From Apteryx mantelli (taxonomy: Eukaryota > Chordata > Aves > Apterygiformes > Apterygidae), in NCBI RefSeq assembly GCF_036417845.1, contig NC_089994.1, positions 18,184,001-18,248,000 on the forward strand: a DNA stretch of 64,000 nucleotides. The letters run 5' to 3'. The notes under the pieces were generated by a model. The model did not search any database. It was given only the letters and a program-made list of their open reading frames with translations, and was not told the origin of the DNA. Shown here piece by piece: positions 11,216 through 23,200 of the stretch (the first letter of the stretch is position 1; each line of letters opens with the position of its first letter). The translations under genes were made by a program, and so were the position numbers.

Positions 11216-14200
11216 ATGGGGCTGGTGACCTTGTTCTTTCTGAAACTGATACTGTTCATTTGGACCAAAATGGCCAACTCTCCGCCTGCGAACGAGGAGA
11301 AGCCCGAGCCCGATCTGCAGAGCCCAGCACCACCGCTGACCGCTGAGAGCCAGGAGCAGCCTGCGGGCCAGCGGCAGGATGGCTTGGAGACACCAACCCC
11401 GTCGGCTGAGCCTTCCCTGGCCACCACCACCGATGATGCCTCCACGGTGGGCTCGGAGCAGCCGGGAGCTGATTCCAGCCAGCAAATGCCTCCAGCTGCT
11501 CCCTCATCTGCTGGCCTGCCAGTGTCGGTGCCCGACGCTCCATCAGATGGGTCAGGCAGGCCTCAGGTTCCCCTCCTTCCCCCAAATCCGCCGCTGCAGC
11601 TGAACAAGCCCGCCAGGGAGGAGCAGGAGCAGATCATGGTGTATAATCCAGCAACGCTCAGAAGACCAGCCTTGACCAAATTTGTGCTGGGCTCCTTCGA
11701 CGACAACTCCGACGATGAGGTGGTGGCCGGAGCCTTCAAAGTCACCAGCCGGCGGAGCAGCCTGGCGGTCGTGGGCAGCGAGACCGTGTCGCTGGCCTCC
11801 TCGGTGGAGATGGCCACCAGCATAAGGTAACGCAGGGTGCTGGGGCCGAGCAATCGAGCCACAGGAGGCTTGAAGGGAGAACGGTGCAAAAATTAGAGCT
11901 TTGGGCAGACGTACTCTGCGTGACATGCTTCTCAGTGAGCTTTTTTGGCTGTTTTGTTGTTATCCTGAGGTCCGTGGTGGACTAGGGCCCTGCTAACAAA
12001 CATCTTGCTCCCTGGCCCCGTTTCTGACCCTGCCCGCAGTTTTGGCTCAGTCCCTCAGTCATGTCCCTCAGGCTGTGTCGAGCTCGAGACTTTATTGCAG
12101 CACTGCAAAAGCTCTGGGAGGCTTTTGCTAGAGTAGTGACCCTGCCTCTAAGCCGACCTGAGAGATCGGGGCCACCCCCTGAAGGTGCTGCTTGGTTGAG
12201 TTTGCTGCCTCCACGATAAGCCTGCGAGTGTTGAGCTCCCTCCGAATTAGAGGGACCTGAACCAGGACTCGAGGCTCAGGAGTCCTGTTGCTAAAATCCA
12301 GGTGCAAACTCTGCACCTTGCGCCCATGCGTGTTATTAAGCAGACTAGAGTGAGATGTGTGTTGTCAGTTTTGGCTCAAGGTGATTATCGAATAACTGCT
12401 GCTGCTTGGGCCCCAAACCGGCCCGGGCAGAAGGCTGCTTGCTTTTCTAGATTGAGCGAAGACCGTGAGCAGAGCGATGCTGGCTGTGCGGTGATGTTGG
12501 GATGCTGCTCGCTGGTTCAGTTACATTTCACGTTCTTTCTGTGGTCCTGTTTGACTTGCTGCATAAAAAAAACATGAAAACAAGGTTAGAGCAGCACCCT
12601 GGCAAGAGCAGATGTGTCAGAGCAAATCTGTGCAGCAGCAATGCCAAATGCATGAGTCCAAGGAGGATCGGTGGGAGGAGGCTGCTCTGTTCTAACGCTT
12701 TTCGGTATCAAAGAATGGGGTGAAAAGTGCTTTTTGTTTGCATGATACTTCTCTAAACACAGTCACCAGCACTAATGCCGAGTCACTCCTGTTTTCTCAC
12801 ACCTTCCTCTTTCATTTTGCTTTTTCTCTCTTTACCCGCACTATATACCGGCACCGGGAAAGGCCGTGCCAATAAATCAGCGCAGCTTTGGCTGTCATCA
12901 GGGTGAGTGTGGGCTGGGGTTTTCCTTGTGAGATAAGGTGGCGTTCCGCTGCGGGTCCGTCGCGGTGGTGAGGCTGCAGGACGCTTCGGACTGTGCCGGG
13001 CGCTGCCGGCGTTTGCTCGGTGTGACGCGAGCTCGCACGCGTGGTGATGATCGCTGGCTGCTGGCCTTTTGCTAATAAGAAAAAGCGCGATCGGGGGCAT
13101 CGGCATCGCGGGACCCAGAGCGAGGGGTCCGTGGCCAAGTTTGGTGCCGATGTCGGGGTTCGGTCGCTGCTTCGGCTGCAGGTTAAACGGAGCCTTTTCG
13201 CAGGGCTTGCGCGACCGGCGTGAAGCGAGCAGCTGGCGGCGGGGAAGGCAGGGAGGCGATGCCCTCGGTTCTCACGGCGTTGCGCCTGCGTCTCCCCCCG
13301 GGCAGCGGCCAGGACGCCCGTGTTGCGGGGGGAGGATAACGCTAGCAAAAGGGCAGCGAGCGTCGTCGTCTAAAATAACAAATGAAACCCGCTTCGTTCC
13401 CTGGCTCCCCTCACTTGGATGCGTTTGCTCGGGCGCTCCTTGGGCTGCGGGCGGGCGCCCGGGTCTGCCGAAGCGCGGCGTGCGCGCGGGGGTCGCCTGG
13501 CGCCCTTGGGAGCCGAATCGCGCCGGGGCACGGCGGTCCTCTTCTCTCGCCCGGCCGCCTCCGTCCCTGGTGACCCGCCGTGGCTCAGGACAGCTTTGCT
13601 TCGGGAGGGAAGCGCCTGGTCGCTGAAATAAAGTTTCTGCAATGTGCCGCATGGTGATGCTCAAGAGTTTGCTGTGATCCCGGAGCCGCGGGGGAGGAAG
13701 GGAGCAGAGGCGAGGAGGAGGAGGAGGATGCAGCAGCGGGCACCGCCAGGTGGGCTCCCCAGCCGGACCCCGCGTAGGCGCCGGGGACGCGGGGCCTCGC
13801 CGCGGCGCGATGCCCGCCAGGTTCGTGCGGGAGCAGAGGGAGGCTGGGCCGGGAGGCCGAGCATCCCGCGCTCGGAGGCGGCGGCGGCGGGTCCCCGGCA
13901 TCCCCGCGGGTCCCCACTGCCGGCCCCGCTTCTGCGGCAGCTCGTTCCTGCTCCCCGGGGGCGACCGCTGCCCCGCTTCTGCTCGGGCGCTTCGGGGAAC
14001 GGAGCGGCCCCCGGGCGAGGGGTTGCGAGGTGTTTTGCTGCGCCTGCGGCGTCGTGTTTTTCTCCTCCCCGGCTGGCTGCGGGCTGTCTCTGCGGCTGAT
14101 CTCGGTGCGGCAGGAGACCCAGGGCGCTTAATGGTGTTTTTGCTGCTGTGTTTGGAAAAGCAAAGCAGCAGCTGCCGCCCTGTCCTTCCTCTGCCCTTGC

Positions 14201-17200
14201 AGTTATTAGGGATAAATTATTAAAGGGGAAGAAAAAGTAGCTCTTTGGTCATTTTGCTATGTGATGAGTCAATGAAAGATGGATGATCTTCGTTCTGTTG
14301 ATAGCTTCATAGCGATTTTTGTCCTGCCTTAGTGCTGCCTGGGCTGCAGAGGGGTTTACTGGGTTAGACCTATTCTTGCTGAGTTATGAGATCAATGGTT
14401 TTTTTTTTTTGTAGTTGTTTTTTCCTTCTGGAAGCTACGGGAACGAGGGAGCAGTTTTTCCCATTGGCAATGTCCAGGTTTCCAAAGCTGCTCTTCAATT
14501 CTGTTGTCAAACCTTGCTGTGTTTGAGAAACAGCCTCGACTGACCTTAGCGTACAAGAATAATGTTTTCTGTCATTTTTGCAAGGGAGACGGTAAGCTTC
14601 TAGTCTGCTTGTTTGCACAGAAAAGCCTAAAACGTGAACGCCAGTGTTGAAATCCCGAGCAGGAAACGAAGAAAGCCTAAAGGATTTTGCTTAGGATTTT
14701 TAAGGCCACTCCGCTCCTATCCTCTCTTCCCCGCTGCAGCCCCGGCGGCTCTGCTGCTGCTGCTGTGTCCCGGCGAGTTTTGGGGCAGGGGGCGGAGGGG
14801 CCGCCCGGGGAAGGGCCCCGGCGTGCGCTGCCAGCGAGACGTGCGGCGGAGTCCAGCCAGGCTCTGGGTTTTCGAGCGGCTGCAGCCTCTCGACGGCTCC
14901 GCTGAAAACCTGCAGGTCCCTCTGTCCCGCGCCGTCTCCGTTGCCCGTTCTCCGTGCGAGGTTACGGTGCTCACGGAAGCCTGGAGCCTTTCCGTACCGC
15001 TCTGTGCTTCCCCTTGCCACCTTTCTGATGGCAACAAAACCCCTTTCCCGGGAGCGGAGCTGGGATTGCGCCCAGGGGCGTGGGTCCGGATTGCCTCCCG
15101 GGGTTGGAAAACCTCCGGGGCTTTCCCCCGCTGAGGCTTTCTGCCCCCCAGCGCGCCTCGCTGCTGGCCCCTCTTGGCCGCTCTCCTTCCGCGGCGGTTG
15201 AAGACGAGACCTTTGCCCGCAGCGATGCGTTATGAAGGCGGACGGCCCGTTCGCCGCCGCTGAACAGCTCGGCCAAACGCTGTCGTCTCGTTTAGCTGAA
15301 AGTCTGGAAGTTTTAATGCACCGTGTTGCTAGCGACGTTTTGGTCGGGTTTTCATTTGCATTTTAATGCAGGAGGAATTATTTTTCCATCGATGCCGGAG
15401 CCATGCTGCCGACGTTGTTAGTGCGGTGTGCACGCGGGATGGGGATGGTGTGGCCGGTGCGGGCTCGGGGCTGCAGGAAGGCGCCCGGCTGAGCGGTGCC
15501 CGGGGTCTATTGAGGAAAGCAGTAAAACTGGCTCCATGTTGTAGTGCTGCAGCTATTCATAAAGTAGCCAGAGCTGTGGAAAGATCCTGATGTTTCTCAA
15601 CCCCTCCATCCCGACGCTTTTGACACGCATTTCCCATTAAGACAAAAGTGCTGAGTCCTGCTAGTGTGAAATCTGAGCTGCGAGATTTCGTTTTCCCTTT
15701 GCTTATTTTTAACAATAAATGGAAGAACAATCAAAAGTTCAAAATCATTGGATCCCGTGGCCAAGTTATGAAGGGGACGTGAATCTTGCAATTAAAATAA
15801 AAAGTGGCTTAAAACTCTGGATAAACCACCTGGAAAGAACGCCTCCGGCTGCGGCCGGGCGACTTTGCACGTGTCTGCGAGGGGCTGTCGGCAGTGCTGG
15901 AGCCTCCTGTCCGCGCTGCCGTCCACACGGCGGGGATGGGTGAGCGGCGACCGGCCGGAGCCCTTCGGAGCGGGGACCCCGCTGCGGTGCCGGTGGTCCC
16001 CCCTCGGCCCTGCCCGCGGGACACTATGGGGTTTGGCACAGGGACTAAACTCCGGATGCTGCAGGAGCGCAGCCTGCCCTCTGCACCCTTGGTCCCCCCG
16101 GTGCAAGGGGAGCCCGAGCCTGGGAGCCGCTGCTCGCGCACAGGGGCTGGGGACGGGGCTCACCGGGACGTGGCGGGTCGGGGAGGCTCCTTCCCCCTGG
16201 CGGGACCGCGGCCGGCCCCGAGATCCCGCTCCCCTTCGCCTCGCGCGGGCTCGGCCGCAGCAGAGGGACATCGGTGCGTTTAACCGTCCCCGGCCGTTTT
16301 GTGGGAGCGTCCGCTATCAGCGCCGTGTTTTGGCTTTCCTGTTCCTTGGCCTTCGGAGCAGAGCGGTGCCGTATTTCCAGCTTTAACTGAGCTGTGAATC
16401 ATTGCCGGGAGGAAGCGGGCACGTGCGTGTCGTGGTGCTGGCAGCGCTGTGCCTGGGGCTGTACGCACGCACACGCGCTTGCGTGCACAGGCCGAAAATC
16501 CTCGGCAGGTCTCTGCTCCCTGCAGTGCAAACCGCGGGACTTTGTCCGGCACGCTGCGCTTTCAAACCGCCCCCTGTGGCTGCAAAACTGCCTTTTATCC
16601 CTGCTTTTGAATGAATGAGGACCTGCAGCTGCTCAAAGTCCTCGGAGAGCCCCAGCGCCTCTCCCAGGTGTGGGGGCTTTTAATTGGGAAACACTCCGTT
16701 GATCCAGAATCCCTTGTCCCATACAACTCAGCTGCAAACAGTTTTCCTCTGCGCTCTATCTAGCGTTGTAGTAGGGTGTTAAATGTCCCTGGAGAGATCC
16801 CAGTGTGTGATAGGGAGCCGGCAGCGAGGGAAGCAATCCTTGTGTTCCCTGCGTGCGTCAGCAGGGCCAGGAGTCGCGATGGTTTTGCTGCTTGCGTGGG
16901 AAGAAACTGCAGGAGGGGCAAAGTCTTATCTCTGTTTGTTGCGTTATATCAAGTTCAGGGTTGTTAGATTGCAAAACTAATTCCTTCTTGAAAGCCCAAG
17001 CCTGCGGAAACAGATGCGTTGCTTCCGATGAGAGCTCTGTTCATGTATCTCGTGGAGTTTCTGTATTTACTTGGTGCTGTTTCTGTACCCACCGCAGGCC
17101 TAGCATGTCGGGGCTGCATCTGGTGAAGAAGGGCCGCGAACACAGAAAGCTGGATCTGCAAAGGGACTTCACCGTTGCCTCGCCGGCGGAGTTTGTGACC

Positions 17201-17230
17201 CGCTTTGGGGGGAACCGTGTTTTTGAGAAG
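11216..17230 (+). other. ACACB: ACACB N-terminal region: membrane anchor and AMPK site (exons 1-2)
   Basis: Exons 11216-11826 and 17098-17230. Residues 1-18 ([18 protein letters not shown]) form a short hydrophobic helix, the counterpart of the segment that tethers mammalian ACC2 to mitochondria, though the sequence is quite different. Residues 20-190 are Pro/Ser/Thr/Glu-rich and probably disordered, ending in the conserved [13 protein letters not shown] patch. Exon 2 encodes [10 protein letters not shown], in which Ser208 matches human ACC2 Ser222, the inhibitory AMPK phosphorylation site. The split of anchor and AMPK site between two exons 5.3 kb apart would allow an anchorless isoform. Confidence 0.9.
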
Positions 17231-20200
17231 GTATCTTCCCCGAGCCAGCCCCGCGCGCACCTGCCGGAGCTGGCACGGCGCCTGCGGCTGAGGCCGTTTT
17301 GCACGTTGCGGGGCATCGTTACATCTTGCTGGGGGCTTCGAACAGGCCCTGGGAGGACACTGGAGCACCTTGCTGATGTCTCCTCTGGGATTTGCATTTG
17401 GCTTCTTTCTCTGGAGTCTCTGTTCAAGCCCTTTCTGGCTCCCGCTGCTCCATCTCTGTCTTTGCTCGGTCTGCGGGGTCCTTGCTTTTTATGGCAATAA
17501 CCTGGAACTTCCCATGTCGCCTGCCTCTCCGCTCCGGCTGGGATTGCCCACGTGCTGCGTGCCCATTCCCAGCCCCTCATCCCGCTTCCAGAGCTTGCTC
17601 TCCCATCCCTGCTGTCCCTCACGTGAAGCGTAAAAACACAGAGCTCTGGGAAATGCTGCCTAATTCCCGTTTTGGCACGGGGGAGGACCCGCCGAGGCCG
17701 GGGTCTGGCTCAATCCCGCCGTGCCCAGTGCGGACCTGGGGGTGCTCCCCAGAGCCAGCAGCCTTAGATGAACTTCAGCTTGGAGTAACTGAGAGCAGGT
17801 GCTTTTCTCTCTCTTTCACCTCTTTCACTACTTTAAGAGAAATTTAGAGAGGGAAGCTCTCCTAATGCTGTTTTTGCACAGAGGCTTCCTGCAGCAGTTT
17901 TGCCTATCTGACACAAATGAAGGCCAAAGTCTAGTTCTTAGTTAGCTCCAGTGCCACGTATCAAAGTTTTTGTTAGCAGGGCTCCTTCTGCTTTGCTGGC
18001 AAAGAAAACAGGCAGTTGCAAAGCTCCCCTAGTAATAATGCTTCTCTGCTTGTGTTAACTGACTGGGTGTTGTTTCCAGCTGAAGCTGGTGGTTGTGATA
18101 TATTCGCTAGAGGTGCTCAACACCTTGCTCAAAATCCTGCCTTTTTACTGTTCATTTCCAAGAATAGCAGGGCTGCATCCCATAAGACGCTGCATTCCCA
18201 TCTCTTGCTCTTCAGCAGCAATGAGAGGTTTCAGCTCTCGCATCTCTGTGTGCTTGCATATTTGACGCGCCGTGTTTCCGTCCCGGCCGTGTTTCCGTCC
18301 CGGCCGTGTTTCCGTCCCGGCCGTGTTTCCATCCCGGCCGCGTTTCCAGGTCCTGATCGCGAACAATGGCATCGCCGCCGTGAAGTGCATGCGCTCCATC
18401 CGCAGGTGGGCCTACGAGATGTTCCGAAATGAGCGCGCAATTAGGTTCGTTGTCATGGTTACCCCTGAAGATCTTAAGGCTAATGCAGGTAATTGCTAAT
18501 TCCTAAAACCTTCTCAACCAGTGACGTTCTCCACCTGCCCTGGGGGTGAGCTGGGTCAGCCCTGTCCTTCTCTTTGGGTTATGGCCTGGGAAGCGTGGTG
18601 TTCTGCACAGCTGGTGCTCGGGCGTTGCTGGTGTCCCCTGTGCTTTTCTGTAAGGACTGTGCAGCCAGATTCAGGAGTAAATCAAGTTTCTTCCCTCTCT
18701 GGCCTCACCTGTGTGGAGGGGCTTTGGGAAGGGGGTGCAATCCATGCTGGAGCCACCATTGGTGGCGGTTGCAGCAGTATCAGAGTTGGGGGCAGCCTCG
18801 GGTGCCGCCTGCCTCAGCGTCGCCGGCCCCGGGGTATCCAGCTCGGCTGGGTCCCACCGTCGCCGTGCCGCGTCTTTGCAGAGTACATCAAAATGGCCGA
18901 TCACTACGTGCCCGTTCCCGGAGGAGCCAACAACAACAACTACGCCAACGTAGAGCTGATCGTGGACATTTCCAAACGAATCCCAGTCCAGGTAAAAGCT
19001 GGTCAGGGGCCTCTGACCTTTGCAGGCTGGACTGGCCGCCCTGAGCCTTTGCTCAGGTTGCCCTGATGATTTACGGGATGGCTAATCCCGGGGCCCAGGT
19101 CCCTCTGCTCGGAGAAACCATGCGTGATGTCGGGGCCAAAGAGAGGGCGGCAGCCCGGGAGGTAACGGCTCACGCTGCTCCTTCTCTTGTGTCAGGCTGT
19201 ATGGGCTGGTTGGGGACATGCCTCGGAGAACCCCAAGCTGCCGGAGCTCCTGCAGAAAAATGGAATAGCTTTCCTGGGTAAGGTCTCCCCTTCTTCCGAT
19301 CGCTGGAGGGAACAGCGTGCATCGGGCTAGCGTGTGTTCGTGCGCACGCTCCGTCTCCGGGTGGCACCGGTTACCACGCTGTGCAATGCCCACTTTGTGC
19401 ATCTGCCGGGTTCGTCCTGTAACGGGGCAACTCCCGGACTGGTTGCCTGGAGTTGCCCCAGGAGACCTGCCGTTTTCTGAGTTTCCCCTGGAACGTGCGT
19501 GCTGTTAGGCCGTTCACCGAGGAACATAGGGTGGGAGCAGGCTGGCTAGGGGACATCCTGGCCATTCCCTTTGGAGAAGGGCTGAGCTCTGCCCTGAAGC
19601 CGGCAGCGGGTTGCTGGGGTGATGGCCCCGTGCTCCCGCTGCTTGCGGAAGGGCTGTCCCCGTCACCAGCTGCCAGCTCACCGGAGAGCGTGTTTCTGCG
19701 CCTTTCGCGAGGCATCGACCGCATCCGTGTGTTCAAGACGGGCTGGCTGGTCCCTTTCTAACCCTCTTCCCTCCTTGCTCAAAGGCCCCCCCAGCGATGC
19801 CATGTGGGCCCTGGGGGACAAAGTCGCCTCCACGATCGTGGCCCAGACGGTCCAGATTCCCACGCTGCCGTGGAGCGGGAGCGGTAAGTTCCACCAGCCC
19901 CAGCCCCACGGCTCCTCACGTGCCCTGCATGCCCCCTCGTCCCCTGACCTAACCCCATGTGCCTGCTTCTCCTTTTTCTCCCCAAAGACAAACACCGGAG
20001 CCAAGGTCCTGCTGGCAGGGCTGGGGCTCTGCTGGCTTGCGTGCTAGCAGGTGGTGGGGTGGGCTGCGGATGTCAGGGACCCGGCTGTAGCCAAACCGCT
20101 GCTGGTTTGGGCAGCAGCTGGTTTGGAGGGGCACAGACCTGGGGGAAATTGCATCTGTGCCCACGTGGGCTCCCCAGCCCACCCCAGGGCTTGGCCAGCG

Positions 20201-23200
20201 TGCCGTCCCGGCTGTGGCCGCGGCCGTGGCAGTGCCGCCCCGGTGGTGACCGCAGCCCCCGGCCATGCCTGCAGGTCTGGTGGCCAAGTGGTCGGAGGAG
20301 GACCAGCAGGAGCAGCGGACGATCAGCATCCCCCTGGAGACGTACGCGCAGGGCTGCGTGAAGGACGTGGAGGAAGGCTTGGAGGTAAGGCTGAGCCTGC
20401 GGGCTGCTGCTGCTGCTTCTCTTGTACGCCGTTATTTCTCTTTGGAGCCCGCCCAGGACGGGGCTGGCTCAGGCCCTTTTGGGACCCCAGCACGTGGGAC
20501 AGTGGTGCAAGGACATTTTGACAGCGGTTTGTTCCTCCTCAGCGAGCCTCTCCCACGCGGATGCAGCTCCAGTCCTGGTGCTCGCCGCATCCTGCGGATG
20601 CTCACAGCATTCCCAGTAGGATAGGACTGGTGTAATCTGGGAAATAGGGTTTTCTGCAGCTGACTGCCCTCTGGTCCCAGCTCTGTTGCCAGCACCTTCC
20701 TGCTCACTGAGATCCTGCTCAGGAAGGCATTGAGCTGGGGAAAGGTGGACTGAGCTGCTGTTAGAGCAGTGGGTTGGGGCTGGGAGCTCTTCACCCATCC
20801 CAGTCCTGGCCCCTTGTCCCTCTCAGGTTGCCAAGAGGATCGGCTACCCAGTGATGATCAAGGCGTCAGAAGGCGGCGGGGGCAAAGGGATCCGAAAAGT
20901 GGAGGCTGCGGAGGAATTTGGTGCCAGCTTCAGGCAGGTAAGTGGTGCTGGGGAGCGCCCCGTCCCCTTGACCGAGCCGGAGCACGGAGCAGGCTCCTGT
21001 TCCCATCCCGTGCCCATCTCATGGGCTCGTTCCTGTGTCTCACGCCTTGCGTTTCTGCTATGGTGCGGCTGCCTTGGGCTTGCTGAGGAGGACGAGAGGC
21101 CCCTGCCTCTGCCCTGGGATGAATTTTGGAGGGTGATGCTGGAGCATGAGCTCTCTTCTACGTGGCAGGTGCAGGCAGAGGCGCCCGGGTCCCCCATCTT
21201 CCTGATGAAGCTGGCGCAGCACGCGCGGCATCTGGAGGTGCAGGTCCTGGCCGACGAGTACGGGAACGCCATCTCTCTGTTCGGCCGCGACTGCTCCATC
21301 CAGCGCCGGCACCAGAAGATCATCGAGGAGGCGCCCACCACCATCGCCGCCCCCTCCGTCATCGAGGTGATGGAACAGGTGGGTGTCCCAGGTCTTCTGG
21401 TGGCATGAGGCAGCTTGGAAAAAAGGCATAGGATTTTAGTGAAAAACTGGTCTATTCCTTGCTGGATTTACTGTGGCTTTTAGCATCTGAGACTCCTAAG
21501 GAAGGGAACAGGAAAACAGAGGCTCTGCTCTGGGCAGCAGGATAGCAAAACCGCTAGGACAGGCTGTTGTGTATGTGCATCCCTTATGTTTCTGCAAGTG
21601 CATAAGACCCCACCATAGGAGACCATCTGTCCCTCCTTGTGCAGTGTTCCTATCCTGCCGGACAGCTGCTGGGAAGGGAAGGACTCTCTGAGCTGAGCAG
21701 GGATCCCCCAGCCCTGCTTGGCTGCATGAGCATGTTGGTGCAATGTTCCTCCCTCCCTCTCCTCCCCTGCCCCCAGAACGTCCATTTGCCCTGTCCTTGG
21801 ATCTGTCCCAGGACACTGCTGCTGTTTTGCTCAGGAAAACCCTGATTCTGAAGCCGTGCCCTTCGCAGTGGTGAATTTGGGGGTGCCAGCGTTACTCGGA
21901 GCACGGTTTTGTGTTCTGTTTGCAGTGTGCAGTCCGCCTGGCCCAGATGGTGGGTTACGTGAGTGCCGGCACAGTCGAATACCTCTACAGCGAAGACGGG
22001 AGCTTCCATTTCCTGGAGCTGAATCCCCGCTTGCAAGTCGAACACCCCTGCACAGAAATGATCGCCGACGTGAACCTTCCAGCTGCCCAGCTACAGGTAC
22101 CGGGGTGACACCACCGTGCATTGCTGCTGCTTTGGTTTGCAAGCTGCCGCGACACATGGATGACTCTGCAGGAGCGAGGGGTCGAGTTTGCAACCTAGGG
22201 AAAGGTGTTATGTTGGCAGCCTGGCAGAGGAAAGCTTTTCCCATTTTCTAGTACGTAACATGCATGCAAAAGCAATATAACATCCCTCCTTAGTCTCTGG
22301 AGTCACAGCATAGCTTCTGTTCCTGTTGTTCTTCGTTCAAACTATCTATTGCTGTTGCCTGGCTGTAATTTTGATGCTAAATTCTGCTTGTTACTTGTGC
22401 AGATTGCAATGGGCATCCCCTTGCACAGGATAAAAGACATCCGAGTGCTGTACGGCGAGAGTCCCTGGGGTGATACACCCATCTGCTTCAACAGCCCCAC
22501 CAACACCCCCGTGCCCAGAGGCCACGTCATTGCCACTCGGATCACCAGCGAGAACCCTGAGGAGGTGAGCTGAAGAGGGCTTTGCTCTCGGGCAGCAGCC
22601 CAGCACCCTGGGGACAGCAGGCTCCTGTTGCCCGCAAGGTTGAACTGCACACGGTCCTCCACGAGGAGACAATGTTCGCAACACTTCCGTTCCCAGGCAA
22701 AACCTGTGGGATTAGTGGAATCCACATGCAGACCACAAAGAGGCACAGGGATTCCCTTTTCCCTAATTCTCAAAAATGTCAAGCCTGTTTTCTCAATTTC
22801 TTCTGCTCTGTCCTGTGCATTTGTTTAGGGTTTTAAGCCAAGCTCTGGGACAGTGCAGGAGCTGAATTTTCGCAGCAGCAAGAACGTCTGGGGCTACTTC
22901 AGTGTAGCTGCTGCCGGAGGGCTGCACGAATTTGCTGACTCCCAGTTTGGGCATTGCTTCTCATGGGGAGAGAATCGGGAAGAGGCCATATCGTGAGTAT
23001 TGCGATATGGGCTTGAAAGCAACCATCCTTGAAAAAATTCAAATTTCACCCTGTTTTAATAGGTTTATGAGTCAAGAAAACTGGCCTTTTATCTCAAAGG
23101 ACAATGACTGCCTTTGTACTGAGCAGCTTGTTTGTGTTGTAGAGGTTGTCTAGCTGAAGGCAGAGTTTTCAGAAACTGCGGTGGTGGTGGTGAGACTCCA

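Noticed and set aside
13069-14223. Several 150-210-codon frames on both strands in ACACB intron 1
   Set aside because: All are Arg/Pro/Gly/Ala-rich, overlap one another in different frames, and follow CpG density. They are treated as composition artefacts of a CpG island.
18271-18349. CRISPR-like or promoter repeat array
   Set aside because: Units are contiguous 17-mers without spacers, in a vertebrate intron. This is an ordinary minisatellite.
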